Numbered from the stretch's first letter, positions 17,093 to 26,123 are shown. The stretch is DNA of 64,000 nt from Thiococcus pfennigii (GCF_016583835.1 NZ_NRRW01000003.1:1-64000); one strand, 5' to 3'. Program-made: numbers and translations. The notes: generated from the sequence alone by a model not told the origin.

Positions 17093-17551
17093 ATGTACTG
17101 GCTCGTCGGTCTCATGTCCCTGGCCCTCGTCGGCCTCATCGCCACCGGCCTCGCGCTCGAGCTCGGCGCCGTCCGGGTCGTGCGGCTCGCCCGGGTGCGC
17201 CGTTGGCTGAAGCCGGCGCTGGCCACGCAGCTCCTGGTCTTCGTCTCGGCCCACCTCGGCCTGCTGGTCCTCGGCGTCGGCGACGCCTTCGCCCAGACCA
17301 CGGAGGCGGCGAGCGCCGGCGGTGCCGAGATCTCGATCGGGATGGGCCTCGCGATCCTCGGCGCCGGGATCCCGACCGGCCTCTCGACGATCGGCGCCGG
17401 CATCGCCGTCGGCCCGATCGGCGCCGCCTCGCTCGCCGCCATCACCGAGAAGCCCGAGAGCCTGGGGCGCACGCTCATCTACCTCGGCCTGGCCGAGGGC
17501 ATCGCCATCTATGGCCTGGTCATCAGCATCCTGCTGCTGAACCGGATCTGA
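17093..17551 (+). CDS. atpK: V/A-type ATPase subunit K (proteolipid ring subunit)
   Basis: This 152-residue hydrophobic protein forms the rotor ring. The C-terminal 80 residues are a typical c-type hairpin with Gly-rich helix GMGLAILGAGIPTGLSTIGAG and the ion-binding Glu in GLAEGIAIYG (about residue 134). The Glu is followed by Gly rather than the Ser/Thr used by Na+-binding rings, and no obvious Na+ ligand set is present, which favours protons. The N-terminal 70 residues hold two other hydrophobic stretches that do not resemble a c hairpin and carry no carboxylate. They end in GDAFAQT, which looks like a signal cleavage site. RBS AGGAG stands before the ATG. Confidence 0.8.
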   Translation: MYWLVGLMSLALVGLIATGLALELGAVRVVRLARVRRWLKPALATQLLVFVSAHLGLLVLGVGDAFAQTTEAASAGGAEISIGMGLAILGAGIPTGLSTIGAGIAVGPIGAASLAAITEKPESLGRTLIYLGLAEGIAIYGLVISILLLNRI

Positions 17552-17564
17552 CCCGGAGGCGGCG

Positions 17565-17921
17565 ATGAGCGGCGACACCGACCAGGGGACGACGACCCGG
17601 ATGCTCTTCCTCGGCGAGCACAGCCTTGCCGAGGGACTGCGCCTGATCGGCTTCGAAACCCACCCTGACGCCACGCCCAGCGACCTGGAACGGGTCTGCC
17701 GCACGCTGATCCGCGAGCGCGCGAGCGCCTTCGTCCTCGTCGATGACAGACTGATGCAGTCCGGCACGCCGGCGCTGCGCCAGGTCCTCGACGAGGGCGG
17801 GCGCATCGTCGTCATGGCCCTCCCGCCGCTCGCCGGACCCGTGCGACTGACGAGCCGGGTTGCCGAGCGGCTCCAGGCGCTGTTCGGTCCCGCCACCCTC
17901 GATCCCCAGGAGCGACAGTGA
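17565..17921 (+). CDS. atpF: V/A-type ATPase subunit F
   Basis: This 118-residue small alpha/beta protein has a Rossmann-like start (MLFLGEHSLAEGLRLIGFE), as in subunit F, the central-stalk protein that sits next to D and regulates rotation. The FVLVDD and RIVVMALPP strands match the CheY-like fold of the family. It follows K by 13 bases and overlaps the E gene start by four bases. The symbol follows A/V-ATPase usage and is not the F-type b subunit. Confidence 0.75.
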   Translation: MSGDTDQGTTTRMLFLGEHSLAEGLRLIGFETHPDATPSDLERVCRTLIRERASAFVLVDDRLMQSGTPALRQVLDEGGRIVVMALPPLAGPVRLTSRVAERLQALFGPATLDPQERQ

Positions 17922-18556
17922 GCCAGGTAGACGACCTCGAGCAGGCCATCCTCGCCCGCGCCGAGCAGCTCGCCCGCCAGTACCGCGAGCGGGCCAACCG
18001 CAGCCGCGACAACATCCTGCGCGAGGCGGCCGAGAAGCGGCGCCTGCGCGAGCAACGCGAGGAGGCGAGCGCCCGGGCACTCGGCGAGCGCGCCTTCCGC
18101 CAACAGGTCCAGGCCAGCGAGCTGACGATGCAGAGCCAGCTCGACCGCACGCGCTGGAACCTGATGCAGTCCGTCGAGCGGCGCCTCGCCGAGCGGATGC
18201 GCCTGTTCATGACCGACGAGGACGCCTACCTCGCCTTCCTGAAGGACCTGATCGTCGCGAGCGCCCACGCCATCGAGGACGACCGGCTCGAGGTCCTGGC
18301 CAACGCCGCCGACATCAAGCGCTTGCCGCGGGTCTGGGAGACCGTCGCCGCGGCCCTGCCCGAGCGCGACCTGCGGCTCGTCGAGGAGCCACTGGCGACC
18401 CTCGGCGGCGTACTGGTGCGCAGCGCCGACCGGCGCATCCGGGTCGACAACAGCTTCGAGGGCCGGCTGGCGCGCCTCGGCCCGCAGATCACCCAGGTGA
18501 TCTTCGAGCGACTGCTCCCCAGCGGCCTCGACACGGGCAACCTCTTCACCGGGTGA
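17918..18556 (+). CDS. atpE: V/A-type ATPase subunit E (peripheral stalk)
   Basis: This 212-residue protein begins with a long charged coiled coil (about 1-110) and ends in a mixed alpha/beta domain (about 115-212) with the motif GGVLVRSADRRIRVDNSFEGRL, typical of subunit E C-termini. It forms the peripheral stalk with the small coiled-coil subunit. It overlaps F by four bases and is followed by subunit A after four bases, so translation is coupled. The symbol follows A/V-ATPase usage and is not the F-type c subunit. Confidence 0.8.
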   Translation: MSQVDDLEQAILARAEQLARQYRERANRSRDNILREAAEKRRLREQREEASARALGERAFRQQVQASELTMQSQLDRTRWNLMQSVERRLAERMRLFMTDEDAYLAFLKDLIVASAHAIEDDRLEVLANAADIKRLPRVWETVAAALPERDLRLVEEPLATLGGVLVRSADRRIRVDNSFEGRLARLGPQITQVIFERLLPSGLDTGNLFTG

Positions 18557-18560
18557 GACC

Positions 18561-20369
18561 ATGAGCGACAGCAGGCGCAGCGGCGTCATCCGCGACATCA
18601 ACGGGCCGATCGTGACCATCGAGGCGCCCGGCATCCGCAGCGGCGAGCAGGTCCGTATCGGCGAGGCGGGCCTCCTCGGCGAGGTGATCTCGCTCAAGGG
18701 CGAGCAGGCGGTGGTGCAGACCTACGAGTCGACCGACGGGGTGCGCCCTGGCGAGCCGGCCGTCGGCTTGGGCTGGCCGCTGTCGGTCGAGCTCGGCCCG
18801 GGGCTGCTCGGGGGCATCTTCGACGGCATCCAGCGACCCCTGGAGCAGATCGCGCTGGCCTCGGGCGACTACATCCGCCGGGGCCTGAGCATCCCAGCGC
18901 TCGATCGCTCCCGGCTCTGGGCGTTCGAGCCGAGCCCCGGGCTGGAGCCCGGCACGCCGCTCGCGGGCGGCATGGTCCTAGGGACGGTCCAGGAGACCGC
19001 GACCATCCTGCACCGGATCCTGGTCCCACCGGGCGTCGAAGGCGAACTCCTGGAGCTGGCCCCGGCCGGCGAGTACGAGATCGAGGCCACCATCGCCCAG
19101 GTGCGCGACGCCCGCGGTCCAGGTCGTGACGAGAGCCGGCGCCTGTACCTCTACCACCGCTGGCCGGTGCGCCGGCCCCGGCCCTACAGCCAGCGCGACG
19201 ACGGCGTCGCGCCGCTGATCACCGGCCAGCGGGTCATCGACAGCTTCTTCCCGCTGCTCAAGGGCGGCAAGGGCGCGGTGCCGGGGCCATTCGGCGCCGG
19301 CAAGACGATGGTCCAGCAGCAGATCGCACGCTGGTCGAACGCCGACATCGTCATCTACGTCGGCTGCGGCGAGCGCGGCAACGAGCTGGTCGACGTCCTG
19401 GAGAGCTTCCCGCAGCTCGACGACCCCCACACCGGGCGCAAGCTCATGGAGCGCACCCTGCTCGTCGCCAACACCTCGAACATGCCGGTCGTCGCCCGCG
19501 AGGCCTCGATCTACGTCGGCATCACGATGGCCGAGTACTACCGCGACATGGGCTACGACGTGGTCATGCTCGCCGACTCGACGAGCCGCTGGGCCGAGGC
19601 GCTGCGCGAGGTCTCGGGGCGCCTCGGCCAGATGCCGGTCGAGGAGGGCTACCCGGCCTATCTCGCTTCGCGCCTCGCGGCCTTCTACGAACGCGCCGGG
19701 CGTGTCGAGACCTGCGCCTCGGCCTCGGGCTCGGTGACCCTGATCGGTGCCGTCTCACCGCCCGGGGGCGATTTCTCAGAGCCGGTCACGAGCCACACGA
19801 AGGACATCATCGAGACCTTCTGGGCCCTCTCGAAGGAGCTCGCCGACGCCCGCCACTACCCGTCGATCGACTGGGACACCAGCTTCTCGGGCCATGTGCC
19901 GACCGCCGCCCAGTGGTGGGCCGACGAGGTCGACCACGGCTGGGCGGCGCGCCGCGCCCAGGCGCTGAAGCTCCTGAGCCGCGACGCCGAGCTCTCGCGC
20001 ATCGTCAACCTGGTCGGCCCCGAGGCCCTCTCCGACGTGCAGCGCTGGGAACTGGAGGGGGCGGCCCTGGTCAAGGAGGGCATCCTCCAGCAGAGCGCCC
20101 TCGATGAGGTCGACACCTTCTGCTCGCCGCCGCGGCAGTTCGCGCTGCTCGATCTGGTCCTCTGGATCTACGACCAGGGTGCCGAACTGGTCGGGCGCGG
20201 CGTGCCGGTGCGCGAGGTCCAGTCGCTGCCGTTCCTCGCCCGCGTGCGGCGGCTCAAGTCGATCTACGGTAACGACCAGCTCGAGGGCATCCGCCATTTC
20301 CGCGCCGAGGTCGGGCAGGCCCTCGACGGCCTGCGCCTGGAGTACGATCAGGGGGAGGCGAGCCGATGA
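18561..20369 (+). CDS. atpA: V/A-type ATPase catalytic subunit A
   Basis: This 602-residue protein is the nucleotide-hydrolysing subunit. Its order is a beta-barrel start (VIRDINGPIVTIEA), the A-specific non-homologous insert (about 110-190), P-loop GPFGAGKT (about 242-249) and the catalytic Glu region GERGNE (about 271-276). The ADSTSRWAEALRE helix and the C-terminal helical domain follow. Length and insert separate it from F-type beta. It overlaps subunit B by four bases. The symbol follows A/V-ATPase usage. Confidence 0.92.
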   Translation: MSDSRRSGVIRDINGPIVTIEAPGIRSGEQVRIGEAGLLGEVISLKGEQAVVQTYESTDGVRPGEPAVGLGWPLSVELGPGLLGGIFDGIQRPLEQIALASGDYIRRGLSIPALDRSRLWAFEPSPGLEPGTPLAGGMVLGTVQETATILHRILVPPGVEGELLELAPAGEYEIEATIAQVRDARGPGRDESRRLYLYHRWPVRRPRPYSQRDDGVAPLITGQRVIDSFFPLLKGGKGAVPGPFGAGKTMVQQQIARWSNADIVIYVGCGERGNELVDVLESFPQLDDPHTGRKLMERTLLVANTSNMPVVAREASIYVGITMAEYYRDMGYDVVMLADSTSRWAEALREVSGRLGQMPVEEGYPAYLASRLAAFYERAGRVETCASASGSVTLIGAVSPPGGDFSEPVTSHTKDIIETFWALSKELADARHYPSIDWDTSFSGHVPTAAQWWADEVDHGWAARRAQALKLLSRDAELSRIVNLVGPEALSDVQRWELEGAALVKEGILQQSALDEVDTFCSPPRQFALLDLVLWIYDQGAELVGRGVPVREVQSLPFLARVRRLKSIYGNDQLEGIRHFRAEVGQALDGLRLEYDQGEASR

Positions 20370-21745
20370 GCATCAAGGAGTACCGGACCGCGGCCGAGGC
20401 CCGCGGCGGCCTGCTGGTGCTGAAGGGGACCCCGGGCGTGGCCTTCGGCGACCGGGTGCGGATCACCGACCACACGGGCGGCGTGCGCAACGGCCAGGTC
20501 ATCCGCACCGCCGACGACGAGGTGCTGGTGCTGGTCTTCGAAGGCACCGACGACCTGGACCTGGCCGAGACCTGGGTGCGCTTCCTCGACGAACCCATGG
20601 AGATCGCCCTGTCGCCCGAGATCCTCGGGCGCGAGTTCAATGGCCTCGGCGAGCCGCGCGACGGCCGCCCGCCGATCCTCTCCAACATCCGCCGGGCGAT
20701 CGCCGGTTCGGCGATCAACCCGGCCGCCCGCACCTACCCGCGCGAGTTCATCCAGACCGGCATCTCGGCGATCGACGGGCTGAACTCGCTGGTGCGCGGC
20801 CAGAAGCTGCCGATCTTCTCGGGCTCGGGCCTGCCGCACAACCGCCTCGCCGCCCAGATCGTGCGCCAGGCGCGGCTCAAGGGCGAGGACACGAGCTTCT
20901 CGGTGGTCTTCGCCGCGATGGGCGTCTCCTACACCGACGCCCGCTTCTTCCGCGACGAGCTCGCCTCCTCCGGGGTGCTGCGCAACGTCGTGATGTTCAT
21001 CAACCTGGCCGACGACCCGCCGGTCGAGCGCCTGCTGCTGCCGCGCACGGCCCTGACCGCCGCCGAGTACCTGGCCTTCGACCTCGACCGCCATGTGCTG
21101 GTCGTGATGACCGACATGACCTACTACGCCGAGGCGTTGCGCGAGGTGGCGACCGCCAAGGGCGACGTGCCGGCGCGCAAGGGCTACCCGGGGTACCTCT
21201 ACTCGGACCTCGCCGAGATCTACGAGCGTTGCGGGCGCATCCACGAGCGCCACGGCTCGATTACGATGATGCCGGTCGTGAGCATGCCCTCCGACGACAT
21301 CACCCACCCGATCCCGGACCTGACCGGTTATATCACCGAGGGCCAGATCGTGCTGTCGCGCGACCTGCACAACCGCGGCATCTATCCGCCGGTGCACGTC
21401 TCGCCGTCACTATCGCGGCTGATGAAGGACGGCATCGGCAAGGACGACACCCGCGAGGACCACCCGCGCGTCGCCGCCCAGCTCTACGCCCTCTATGCCC
21501 GTGCCCAGGAGACCCGCAACCTGGCCTCGATCATCGGTGCCGACGAGCTCTCGGAGCGCGACCGCCGCTATCTCCACTTCGCCGATGCCTTCGACGCGCG
21601 CTTCGTCGGCCAGGGCGAGGACGAGGACCGCAGCATCGAGGCGACGCTGAACCTGGCCTGGGAACTGATATCGCAGTTCCCGCGCGAGGCCCTCACGCGC
21701 CTCAGCGAGACGGACCTGGCGAAGTACCACCAGGGCGAGGACTAG
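20366..21745 (+). CDS. atpB: V/A-type ATPase subunit B (non-catalytic)
   Basis: This 459-residue protein alternates with subunit A in the head. The P-loop position reads SGSGLPHNRLA, the degenerate non-catalytic version typical of subunit B, and the family signature PSDDITHPIPDLTGYITEGQI is intact. The regulatory-head start overlaps the subunit A stop (ATGA). The symbol follows A/V-ATPase usage. Confidence 0.92.
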   Translation: MSIKEYRTAAEARGGLLVLKGTPGVAFGDRVRITDHTGGVRNGQVIRTADDEVLVLVFEGTDDLDLAETWVRFLDEPMEIALSPEILGREFNGLGEPRDGRPPILSNIRRAIAGSAINPAARTYPREFIQTGISAIDGLNSLVRGQKLPIFSGSGLPHNRLAAQIVRQARLKGEDTSFSVVFAAMGVSYTDARFFRDELASSGVLRNVVMFINLADDPPVERLLLPRTALTAAEYLAFDLDRHVLVVMTDMTYYAEALREVATAKGDVPARKGYPGYLYSDLAEIYERCGRIHERHGSITMMPVVSMPSDDITHPIPDLTGYITEGQIVLSRDLHNRGIYPPVHVSPSLSRLMKDGIGKDDTREDHPRVAAQLYALYARAQETRNLASIIGADELSERDRRYLHFADAFDARFVGQGEDEDRSIEATLNLAWELISQFPREALTRLSETDLAKYHQGED

Positions 21746-21800
21746 GGCGAGGGACCGCGCAGCGGCAGGCGCGACCGTCCACCAGCGAGCGACCCATCCC

Positions 21801-22424
21801 ATGGCCCAACCCCTGATCCGCGTACCGCCGACGAAGAACGCCTTGCTGCGGCTGAAGAAGCAGGCGCAGTTCCTCGAGGAGGGTCACGCCCTGCTCGAGC
21901 GCAAGCGCGAGCTCCTCACGCGCCTGGTCTACGAGCGGCTCGGCGCGTATCGCCGGCTGCGCGAGGAGGCCGAGCGGGCCCTCCAGGCGGCCTACCGCAG
22001 CCTCGGCATCACCCACCTGCGCCTGGGCAGCCGCGGCATCCACCAGGTCGCCCTCGGCGCCGAGGCGGCCTTGGCGGTGAGCATCCTGCCGCGGCGCAGC
22101 CTCGGGGTCGAGTATCCGTCGGTCACCGCCGAGCGCCGGGCGCTGAAGCCGGTCGGCCTGCTGGGCACGGATGCGAGCTTCGACGAGACCCGCGAGCTGC
22201 TCGCCGAGGCGGCCGTGCTGCTCGCCCGACTCGGCGAGGTCGAGATCGCGCTGCACCGCCTGCTGGAGGAGCAGCGCAAGGCACAGAAGCGCGTCAACGC
22301 GCTGAAGTACAATGTGATCCCGCGCTACCACCGGACGATCCACTTCATCCAGTCGGCGCTCGAGGAAGAGGAGCGCAACACCCTGTTTCAGGTCAAGCGG
22401 CTGCGCGAGCGCAACGGTGGTTGA
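21801..22424 (+). CDS. atpD: V/A-type ATPase subunit D (central rotor shaft)
   Basis: This 207-residue protein consists mainly of two long helices at the termini (about 10-70 and 135-207) joined by a small middle segment, the shape of the rotating shaft inside the A3B3 head. The opening PPTKNALLRLKKQ and the late KRVNALKYNVIPRYHRTI are family signatures. It is the last gene of the operon. The next gene is convergent, so transcription should stop in the 210-base gap that follows. The symbol follows A/V-ATPase usage and is not the F-type beta subunit. Confidence 0.85.
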   Translation: MAQPLIRVPPTKNALLRLKKQAQFLEEGHALLERKRELLTRLVYERLGAYRRLREEAERALQAAYRSLGITHLRLGSRGIHQVALGAEAALAVSILPRRSLGVEYPSVTAERRALKPVGLLGTDASFDETRELLAEAAVLLARLGEVEIALHRLLEEQRKAQKRVNALKYNVIPRYHRTIHFIQSALEEEERNTLFQVKRLRERNGG

Positions 22425-22633
22425 CGCCGCCCCGGGCAGGGGATCGTGGGTGGCGGCTGGGCGGCTCGGTACGCAACGCGCACGCTAAGGAGCGGCGCAG
22501 AAACGACCGACACAAGCACGGGGAAGACACGCACCAACAGGCGCGAAAAACATCATAAAATACTGTTTTTATTAATTTATTTCGCGTGCTTCGTAGTTCC
22601 CATGCGATGTGCCGGTCGTTCTTGACTCATCGC
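22425..22633. other. Convergent gap with AT-rich island
   Basis: This is the gap between the ends of the ATPase subunit D gene and the PP2C gene. A 35-base AT-rich stretch (22550-22585, T and A runs around CTGTTTTTATTAATTTATTT) stands out in GC-rich DNA and could serve as a shared transcription end. I find no clear hairpin in front of it, so no terminator is called. Confidence 0.5.
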
Positions 22634-23431
22634 TCAGCGGCTTGCGCCAACGCGCAGGATGGCCAGCGTGATGTTGTCGGTGCCGCCGCGCTCGCAGGCG
22701 AGGTCGACCAACGCATCGGCGAGGCCCCCGAGATCGGCGTCGGCGACACCGAGCAACTGGCGCAACCAGTCATCCGGGATCATGTTCGTGAGCCCGTCGG
22801 TGCAGAAGAGGTAGATATCCCCCACTGCGAACCCTTCGGCACCGACCGCGACCTGGATCTCGCCCGTCGAGCCGAGGGCCCGGGTCAACAGGTTCTGGCC
22901 GACACCGTAGCGGCGTGCCTCGGCAAGCGAGGGGAAGAAGCCGCGGTCGACGACGTCCTGGATGAACGAGTGGTCGCGCGTGATCTGGAGGACCTCGCCA
23001 TCGCGCAGCCGATAGAGCCGGGAGTCGCCGACATGGGCGTGCGCGAGCCAGCCCTCGCCGACATAGCCGACGACGACGGTCGTGCCCATGCCGCGGCAGG
23101 CGGCATCGCTGCCGCTCGCCTCCCAGATCTGTCGGTTCGCCTCTTGGACCGCTGCCGCGAGAAAGGCCGTGGCCGCGTCGCGGTTGGTCCGCGACGGCGG
23201 CTGCTCGCGCACCCGCCTGGCGATCACGTCGGCGGCGAGCTGGCTGGCGACCTCACCGGCGTTCGCCCCGCCGACGCCGTCGGCAACGAGAAGGAGCCCG
23301 TGCCCCTCATCGACGAGCACCGCGTCCTCGTTGTGCACGCGCACCACGCCGCGGTCGGTGCGCCAGGCATACTCCAGTCGGTACCTCGGGGCGCGACCGC
23401 CCCGCCCATCGACCCCGCTCAAGACCCGCAC
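22634..23431 (-). CDS. PP2C-family protein serine/threonine phosphatase
   Basis: This 265-residue cytoplasmic phosphatase is of the Stp1/PrpC type. Metal-binding Asp motifs are visible in order: RVHNEDAV, LLLVADGVGG, HVGDSRLYRL, LFCTDGLTN and GGTDNITLA. Such enzymes reverse Hanks-type kinase phosphorylation and dephosphorylate forkhead-associated partners; no kinase gene is nearby. The start is set at a GTG 10 bases after the dsbC stop, because the longer frame upstream overlaps dsbC and has no family similarity. That spacing suggests co-transcription with dsbC. Confidence 0.8.
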   Translation of the reverse strand: MRVLSGVDGRGGRAPRYRLEYAWRTDRGVVRVHNEDAVLVDEGHGLLLVADGVGGANAGEVASQLAADVIARRVREQPPSRTNRDAATAFLAAAVQEANRQIWEASGSDAACRGMGTTVVVGYVGEGWLAHAHVGDSRLYRLRDGEVLQITRDHSFIQDVVDRGFFPSLAEARRYGVGQNLLTRALGSTGEIQVAVGAEGFAVGDIYLFCTDGLTNMIPDDWLRQLLGVADADLGGLADALVDLACERGGTDNITLAILRVGASR

Positions 23432-23441
23432 CCCCGCCCGA

Positions 23442-24179
23442 TCAGCGCGCGCCGAGCTGCTCGAGCATCGCCGCGAGCTGCGCCGGCTCGATATAGCCTG
23501 GCACCAGATCGCCCGATTCGAGGAGCAGGGCCGGGGTGCCGCGGATCCCCATCTCGCTCCCAAGGGCCAGGTGCGCGTCGACCGGGTTCGGGCACCGCCG
23601 GGCCGGGACCTCCTTGCCCGCCTTGGCCGCCGTCAGCGCGGCGCGCCGGTCGTCGGCGCACCAGACCGAGACGGCCTCGTCGTACGACGGACTGCCCGCG
23701 CCGGCACGCGGGAAGAAGAGGTAGCGGATGCGGATACCCTCCGCGCCATAACTCTCGATCTGCTGGTGGAGCTTGCGGCAGTAGCCGCAGTCGATATCGG
23801 TGAAGACGGTGACCGTGTGTTCGGTCTTGCCTGGCGCGTCGAAGATGATCATGTTCTCCTCGCCGACCCGATCGACGGCCTTCAGACGCGCGGCCGCGAG
23901 CCGTGGCTCGGTGAGGTCCTCGCGCTCCTTCAGATCGACGATCCGCCCGTCGACGAAGTAGCGCCCGTCGCCGGTCACGTACATCAGTTGGGTGCCGACG
24001 AGGACCTCGTAGAGCCCCTTGACCGGCGAGGGCTCGATGCTGTCGATCCGGATGTCGGGTAGCACCGCCTCCAAGGATTTGCGCACCGTCGCCGGGCCGT
24101 CGGCGAGGGCGGGCTGGGCCAGGGCCAAGGCGAGGGCCAGCGCGGGGGCGACGGCCAGCAGTCGGGCGGGTCTCAACAT
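23442..24179 (-). CDS. dsbC: Thiol:disulfide interchange protein DsbC
   Basis: This 245-residue periplasmic disulfide isomerase has a signal peptide (about 1-26), an N-terminal dimerisation domain (about 27-90) and a thioredoxin domain with active site CGYC (131-134). The cis-Pro loop RGTPALLL follows near the end, and a second Cys pair (WCADD and RRCP) is typical of DsbC. It reshuffles wrong disulfides in exported proteins. The ATG at 24179 is chosen because it starts a canonical signal peptide. It lies 13 bases after the yajQ stop. Confidence 0.88.
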   Translation of the reverse strand: MLRPARLLAVAPALALALALAQPALADGPATVRKSLEAVLPDIRIDSIEPSPVKGLYEVLVGTQLMYVTGDGRYFVDGRIVDLKEREDLTEPRLAAARLKAVDRVGEENMIIFDAPGKTEHTVTVFTDIDCGYCRKLHQQIESYGAEGIRIRYLFFPRAGAGSPSYDEAVSVWCADDRRAALTAAKAGKEVPARRCPNPVDAHLALGSEMGIRGTPALLLESGDLVPGYIEPAQLAAMLEQLGAR

Positions 24180-24192
24180 CGGTGTCGTTCCT

Positions 24193-24675
24193 CTAGTCTC
24201 TGAAGTTGGTGAACTGGACCGGCAGCTGCCAGTCGCTCTCGCGCAACAGGGCGATGGCCCCTTGCAGGTCATCGCGGCTCTTGCCGGAAACCCGGACCTG
24301 TTCGCCCTGGATCTGGGCCTGGACCTTGAGCTTCGAGCCTTTGATCGCCTTGACCATGCGCTTGGCGGTCTCGGTGTCGACGCCCTGCTTGATGCGCACC
24401 TCCTGGCGGGCCGCATTGAGGGTCGTCACGGGGTCGGCGACCTCCAGGCAGGCGACGTCGACCCTCCGCTTGGCGAGCTTCTGACGCAGGATGTCCATCA
24501 TCTGCTGGAGCTGGAACTCCTGCTCGGCCTCGAGCCGGACCTGTGCGTCCGCCAGCTCGAAATGGGCCTTGACGCCCTTGAAATCAAACCGCGTGCCGAT
24601 CTCGCGATTGGCCTGATCGACCGCGTTGCGGACCTCCTGGAGGTCCACCTCGGCGACGACATCGAAGGTGGGCAT
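24193..24675 (-). CDS. yajQ: YajQ-family nucleotide-binding protein
   Basis: This 160-residue protein is the usual length for the YajQ (DUF520) family, two ferredoxin-like folds that bind nucleotides; some members bind cyclic di-GMP. The hallmark start MPTFDVVAEVDLQEVRNAVDQ and the end LQGAIALLRESDWQLPVQFTNFRD-type tail are intact. The ATG at 24675 is preferred over a start 72 bases upstream because family proteins begin here. Confidence 0.88.
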   Translation of the reverse strand: MPTFDVVAEVDLQEVRNAVDQANREIGTRFDFKGVKAHFELADAQVRLEAEQEFQLQQMMDILRQKLAKRRVDVACLEVADPVTTLNAARQEVRIKQGVDTETAKRMVKAIKGSKLKVQAQIQGEQVRVSGKSRDDLQGAIALLRESDWQLPVQFTNFRD

Positions 24676-24756
24676 CGCTGCGCTCCCGTTGTCCTCGTAT
24701 TGCTCCTCGGCGGCACGATAGAGCATGGCGCCGGCCGATGCCAGCACCGCGGGCGG

Positions 24757-25653
24757 TCAGGCGCGCGGATGGTGCCGGGCATGGATCTGCTTGAGCCGTT
24801 CGCGCGCGACATGGGTGTAGATCTGGGTCGTCGACAGGCTGCTGTGCCCGAGGAGCATCTGCACGACCCGCAGGTCGGCGCCGTGATTGAGCAGATGGCT
24901 CGCAAAGGCGTGCCTCAGCGTGTGCGGCGAGAGAGGCTTGGCGATGCCGGCGATCAGCGCATAGCGCTTGATCAGGAGCCAGAAGGCCTGGCGCGTCATG
25001 CAGTCGCTACGCCCGGTCGGGAACAGGTAGTCGCTGCGCCGCCCGCCGAGGATATCGGCGCGCGGTCCCCGGGCATAGTCGCGCAGCCAATCGGCGGCCT
25101 CCTCGCCGAGCGGCACCAGCCGTTCCTTGCCGCCCTTGCCGACGATGCGCACGACCCCTTGGGTCAGGCTCACCTGCTGCGGGGTCAGTCCGACCAGCTC
25201 CGAGACCCGCAGCCCGCTCGCATAAAGGACCTCGAGCATGGTCCGGTCGCGGTGGCCGCGCGGGTCGTCGCTGTCCGGGGCGGCAAGCAGCGCCTCGACC
25301 TCGGACTCGGTCAGGGTCCGCGGCAGCGGCCGACCGAGGCGTGGCGCCTCGATGCGGGCGCTCGGGTCGACCTCGATGACCCCCTGGCGCACCAAGTGCT
25401 GATAGAACTGGCGCAGGCAGGAGAGACAGCGGGCCGCCGAGCGCGGCTTGCGCCCGGCGAGGGACAGGGCGCGCAGGTACTCCAGCAGATCACCGCGCTC
25501 GGCCTCGACGAGCCGGCGGCCGCGCTCGCGCACGAGCCAGGCGGCGAAGTGACGCAGGTCCGACTGGTAGGCGCTCAGCGTATTGCGGCTCAGGCCGCGC
25601 TCCATCCAGAGTAGGTCGGCGAAGCCCTCGATAACGCCCACCTCGTCGCTCAT
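24757..25653 (-). CDS. xerD: Tyrosine recombinase XerD
   Basis: This 298-residue site-specific recombinase resolves chromosome dimers with XerC at dif. The N-terminal SAM-like domain (1-105) is followed by the catalytic domain with Arg149, Lys173, His244, Arg247, His270 and nucleophile Tyr279, so the set is complete. Adjacency to dsbC is common for xerD in gammaproteobacteria. The start overlaps the ogt stop by four bases. No mobile-element features surround it, which argues against a phage integrase. Confidence 0.88.
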   Translation of the reverse strand: MSDEVGVIEGFADLLWMERGLSRNTLSAYQSDLRHFAAWLVRERGRRLVEAERGDLLEYLRALSLAGRKPRSAARCLSCLRQFYQHLVRQGVIEVDPSARIEAPRLGRPLPRTLTESEVEALLAAPDSDDPRGHRDRTMLEVLYASGLRVSELVGLTPQQVSLTQGVVRIVGKGGKERLVPLGEEAADWLRDYARGPRADILGGRRSDYLFPTGRSDCMTRQAFWLLIKRYALIAGIAKPLSPHTLRHAFASHLLNHGADLRVVQMLLGHSSLSTTQIYTHVARERLKQIHARHHPRA

Positions 25654-26123
25654 GGCGCCGGCACCGCCCCCTCGTGCGCGAGCAGCCAGCGCTTGATCGC
25701 GAGCTTGCGCCCGCCCATCGCCCCGGCAAAGCCGCCGAGGCCGCGGACAGCGACGACGCGGTGACAGGGGATCGCGATCGGACAGGGATTCGCGCGGCAG
25801 GCCAGGCCGATGGCCCTGGCCCCGGTGCCGAGCGCGCGCGCCAACTCGCCGTAGGTGCGCGTCTGCCCGGCCGGGATCTCCCGCAGCGCTGCCCAGACGC
25901 GGCGCTGGAAGTCGCTGCCGGCGAGCCGCAGCGGCAGCGCGAGCGGTACCCGCGGATCGGCGAAGTAGGTCGCGAAGGCGCGCTGCACGCGCTCGGGCGG
26001 CGCGGCCATCGGGCCGCCATCCGCGCCGGGCGGAACCTCGGGCGCGAGGTCGACGCGCACCAGCGCCCCATCGCGCCAGTCGATGCCGATCGGACCGAAA
26101 GGTGTCGTCGAGATGGCGATCAT
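25650..26123 (-). CDS. ogt: Methylated-DNA--protein-cysteine methyltransferase
   Basis: This 157-residue suicide repair protein removes O6-alkyl groups from guanine. Active-site motif IPCHRVV places the acceptor Cys at 120, preceded by ACRANPCPIA. The C-terminal domain contains the DNA-binding helix RRVWAALREIPAGQTRTYGELA. Length fits stand-alone Ogt without an Ada domain. It overlaps xerD and is probably co-transcribed with it. Confidence 0.88.
   Translation of the reverse strand: MIAISTTPFGPIGIDWRDGALVRVDLAPEVPPGADGGPMAAPPERVQRAFATYFADPRVPLALPLRLAGSDFQRRVWAALREIPAGQTRTYGELARALGTGARAIGLACRANPCPIAIPCHRVVAVRGLGGFAGAMGGRKLAIKRWLLAHEGAVPAP

Noticed and set aside
15866-18697. A 943-codon minus-strand frame over the V-ATPase genes
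   Set aside because: It mirrors subunits I, K, F and E, has low-complexity composition and no recognisable domain.
24757-25653. Phage or island integrase
   Set aside because: The protein has the length and context (beside dsbC) of chromosomal XerD; there is no attachment site, tRNA or phage gene nearby.
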